This document shows positions 6,643-7,421 of a stretch of 7,421 nt of DNA, one piece after another. This DNA is from an uncultured Pseudomonadota bacterium (lineage in GTDB: Bacteria > Pseudomonadota > Gammaproteobacteria > Burkholderiales > SG8-39). The stretch's first letter is position 1, and each line of letters opens with the position of its first letter. Under the pieces are notes generated by a model. That model ran no database searches and was not told the DNA's origin. It saw only the letters and a list, made by a program, of their open reading frames with translations. The translations under genes and the position numbers were made by a program. The DNA is taken from contig CAIPGJ010000177.1 in the NCBI GenBank assembly GCA_903864555.1, positions 1 through 7,421 on the forward strand, written 5' to 3'.

Positions 6643-7421
6643 ATGATCGTGGGCGATACCGAATGTGTGAAGGCTGATCTGGTTATCAGCGCCCGATGGG
6701 TAGTTCCGGTTGAGCCATCAGGTGTGGTTCTGCAGGATCACAGTGTGGTCGTGCTCGACGGCAAGATTCTGGACATCCTGCCGACTCTGGATGCAACGAA
6801 GCGCTATCTTCCTTCAAAGCATGTCCAGTTGCCCGATCATGTGCTGATTCCGGGACTGGTCAATCTCCACGGACATGCCGCAATGACGCTGATGCGGGGG
6901 ATGGCAGACGACCTACCCCTCATGCAATGGCTGGAAAAGCACATCTGGCCAGCCGAATCCCGGCATGTGTCGGCAGATTTCGTCTATGACGGCACGCTCC
7001 TCGCATGCGCAGAGATGCTCTCTGGGGGTATTACCACTTTCAACGACATGTACTTCTATCCAGCTGCAGCGGCACAGGCTGCCCTTGATAGCGGAATGCG
7101 GGCGGCTATCGGCCTGATCACGCTGGAGCTTCCCTCGAACTACGCATCAGATTCGGATGACTATATCCAGAAGGGGCTGGAAGCAAGGGACGCCTTACGT
7201 CACGAGGGAAAACTGACCTTCTGCATGGCGCCCCACGCCCCATATACCGTATCGGATCGCACCTTCGGCAGGGTACTTCTCATGGCCGAGGAATTGGACA
7301 TGCCGGTGCACGTGCATCTTCATGAAACCCTGGACGAGATATCAGACAGCCTGGCCAACCATGGGCGCCGTCCGCTGGCACGCATGCAGCAACTGGGCTT
7401 GCTGGGTGCGCGGCTGATCGC
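6643..7421 (+). CDS. TRZ/ATZ-type amidohydrolase, likely MTA/SAH deaminase, N-terminal part (runs off right edge)
   Basis: Metal-dependent hydrolase of the amidohydrolase superfamily, closest in motifs to 5-methylthioadenosine/S-adenosylhomocysteine deaminases, which remove the adenine amino group of these methyl-transfer by-products in the cytosol. About 259 of an expected 440 or so residues are present. From ATG 6643 I read a beta-rich N-terminal segment (11-70), PGLVNLHGHAAMTLMRGMADDLP (two parts, residues 70-92) with metal ligands H76 and H78, APHAPYTV (196-203), and HVHLHE (223-228), where H225 and E228 correspond to the third metal histidine and the substrate glutamate. The final Asp ligand lies beyond the edge. 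The start is uncertain: ATG 6643 has GGGCGG immediately before it, and GTG 6649 or GTG 6667 are alternatives. It is divergent from gyrA. A related chlorohydrolase or guanine-deaminase-like function cannot be ruled out. Confidence 0.88.
   Translation, partial: MIVGDTECVKADLVISARWVVPVEPSGVVLQDHSVVVLDGKILDILPTLDATKRYLPSKHVQLPDHVLIPGLVNLHGHAAMTLMRGMADDLPLMQWLEKHIWPAESRHVSADFVYDGTLLACAEMLSGGITTFNDMYFYPAAAAQAALDSGMRAAIGLITLELPSNYASDSDDYIQKGLEARDALRHEGKLTFCMAPHAPYTVSDRTFGRVLLMAEELDMPVHVHLHETLDEISDSLANHGRRPLARMQQLGLLGARLI

Overview
The window looks like a chromosomal housekeeping and amino-acid biosynthesis locus from a betaproteobacterium. The basis is gene order (gyrA-serC-...-pheA-hisC, with a TRZ/ATZ-type amidohydrolase divergent from gyrA) and protein character (the GyrA N-terminus [17 protein letters not shown], the SerC and HisC types, PheA ending in an ESRP-type ACT domain). 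A Nitrosomonadales-like organism is my best guess, but that is an impression from protein style, not a database result. I saw no phage, IS, CRISPR, tRNA or rRNA genes.

Layout, right to left because the main cluster is on the minus strand. At 6643-7421 (+) is the 5' part of a divergent amidohydrolase of the MTA/SAH-deaminase type. At 6408-6642 is a divergent regulatory region with a good extended -10 promoter for gyrA and two inverted repeats. Then come gyrA (6407-3777), serC (3759-2677) and serA (2643-1444), spaced 17 and 33 bases apart. They encode DNA gyrase subunit A and the first two enzymes of serine synthesis (SerA step 1, SerC step 2). A 273-base gap follows, then pheA (1170-355), and 10 bases later hisC (344 to the left edge, incomplete).

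The most interesting part is the gap at 1171-1443. PheA of gamma- and betaproteobacteria is normally a fusion of chorismate mutase and prephenate dehydratase, about 360 residues. Here the intact frame is only 271 residues and begins at the prephenate dehydratase domain. Reading the gap on the minus strand shows the missing chorismate mutase half still there as wreckage. Pieces of the AroQ-type domain can be followed in order through two alternating frames, separated by at least three frameshifts and interrupted by in-frame stops, and they run directly into the intact dehydratase domain. The remaining gene seems to have gained its own expression signals inside the dead half: a TTG start, a GGAG ribosome binding site formed from old linker codons, and a plausible -35/-10 pair whose -10 overlaps one of the stops. 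The bifunctional enzyme therefore appears to have become monofunctional by decay in place, and the cell should need a chorismate mutase from elsewhere.

How the genes work together: SerA and SerC make phosphoserine from 3-phosphoglycerate. PheA makes phenylpyruvate from prephenate, and HisC is an aminotransferase that may serve histidine and possibly aromatic amino-acid synthesis. GyrA is unrelated in function but heads the transcription unit. Everything outside the decayed mutase region looks ordinary and well conserved.
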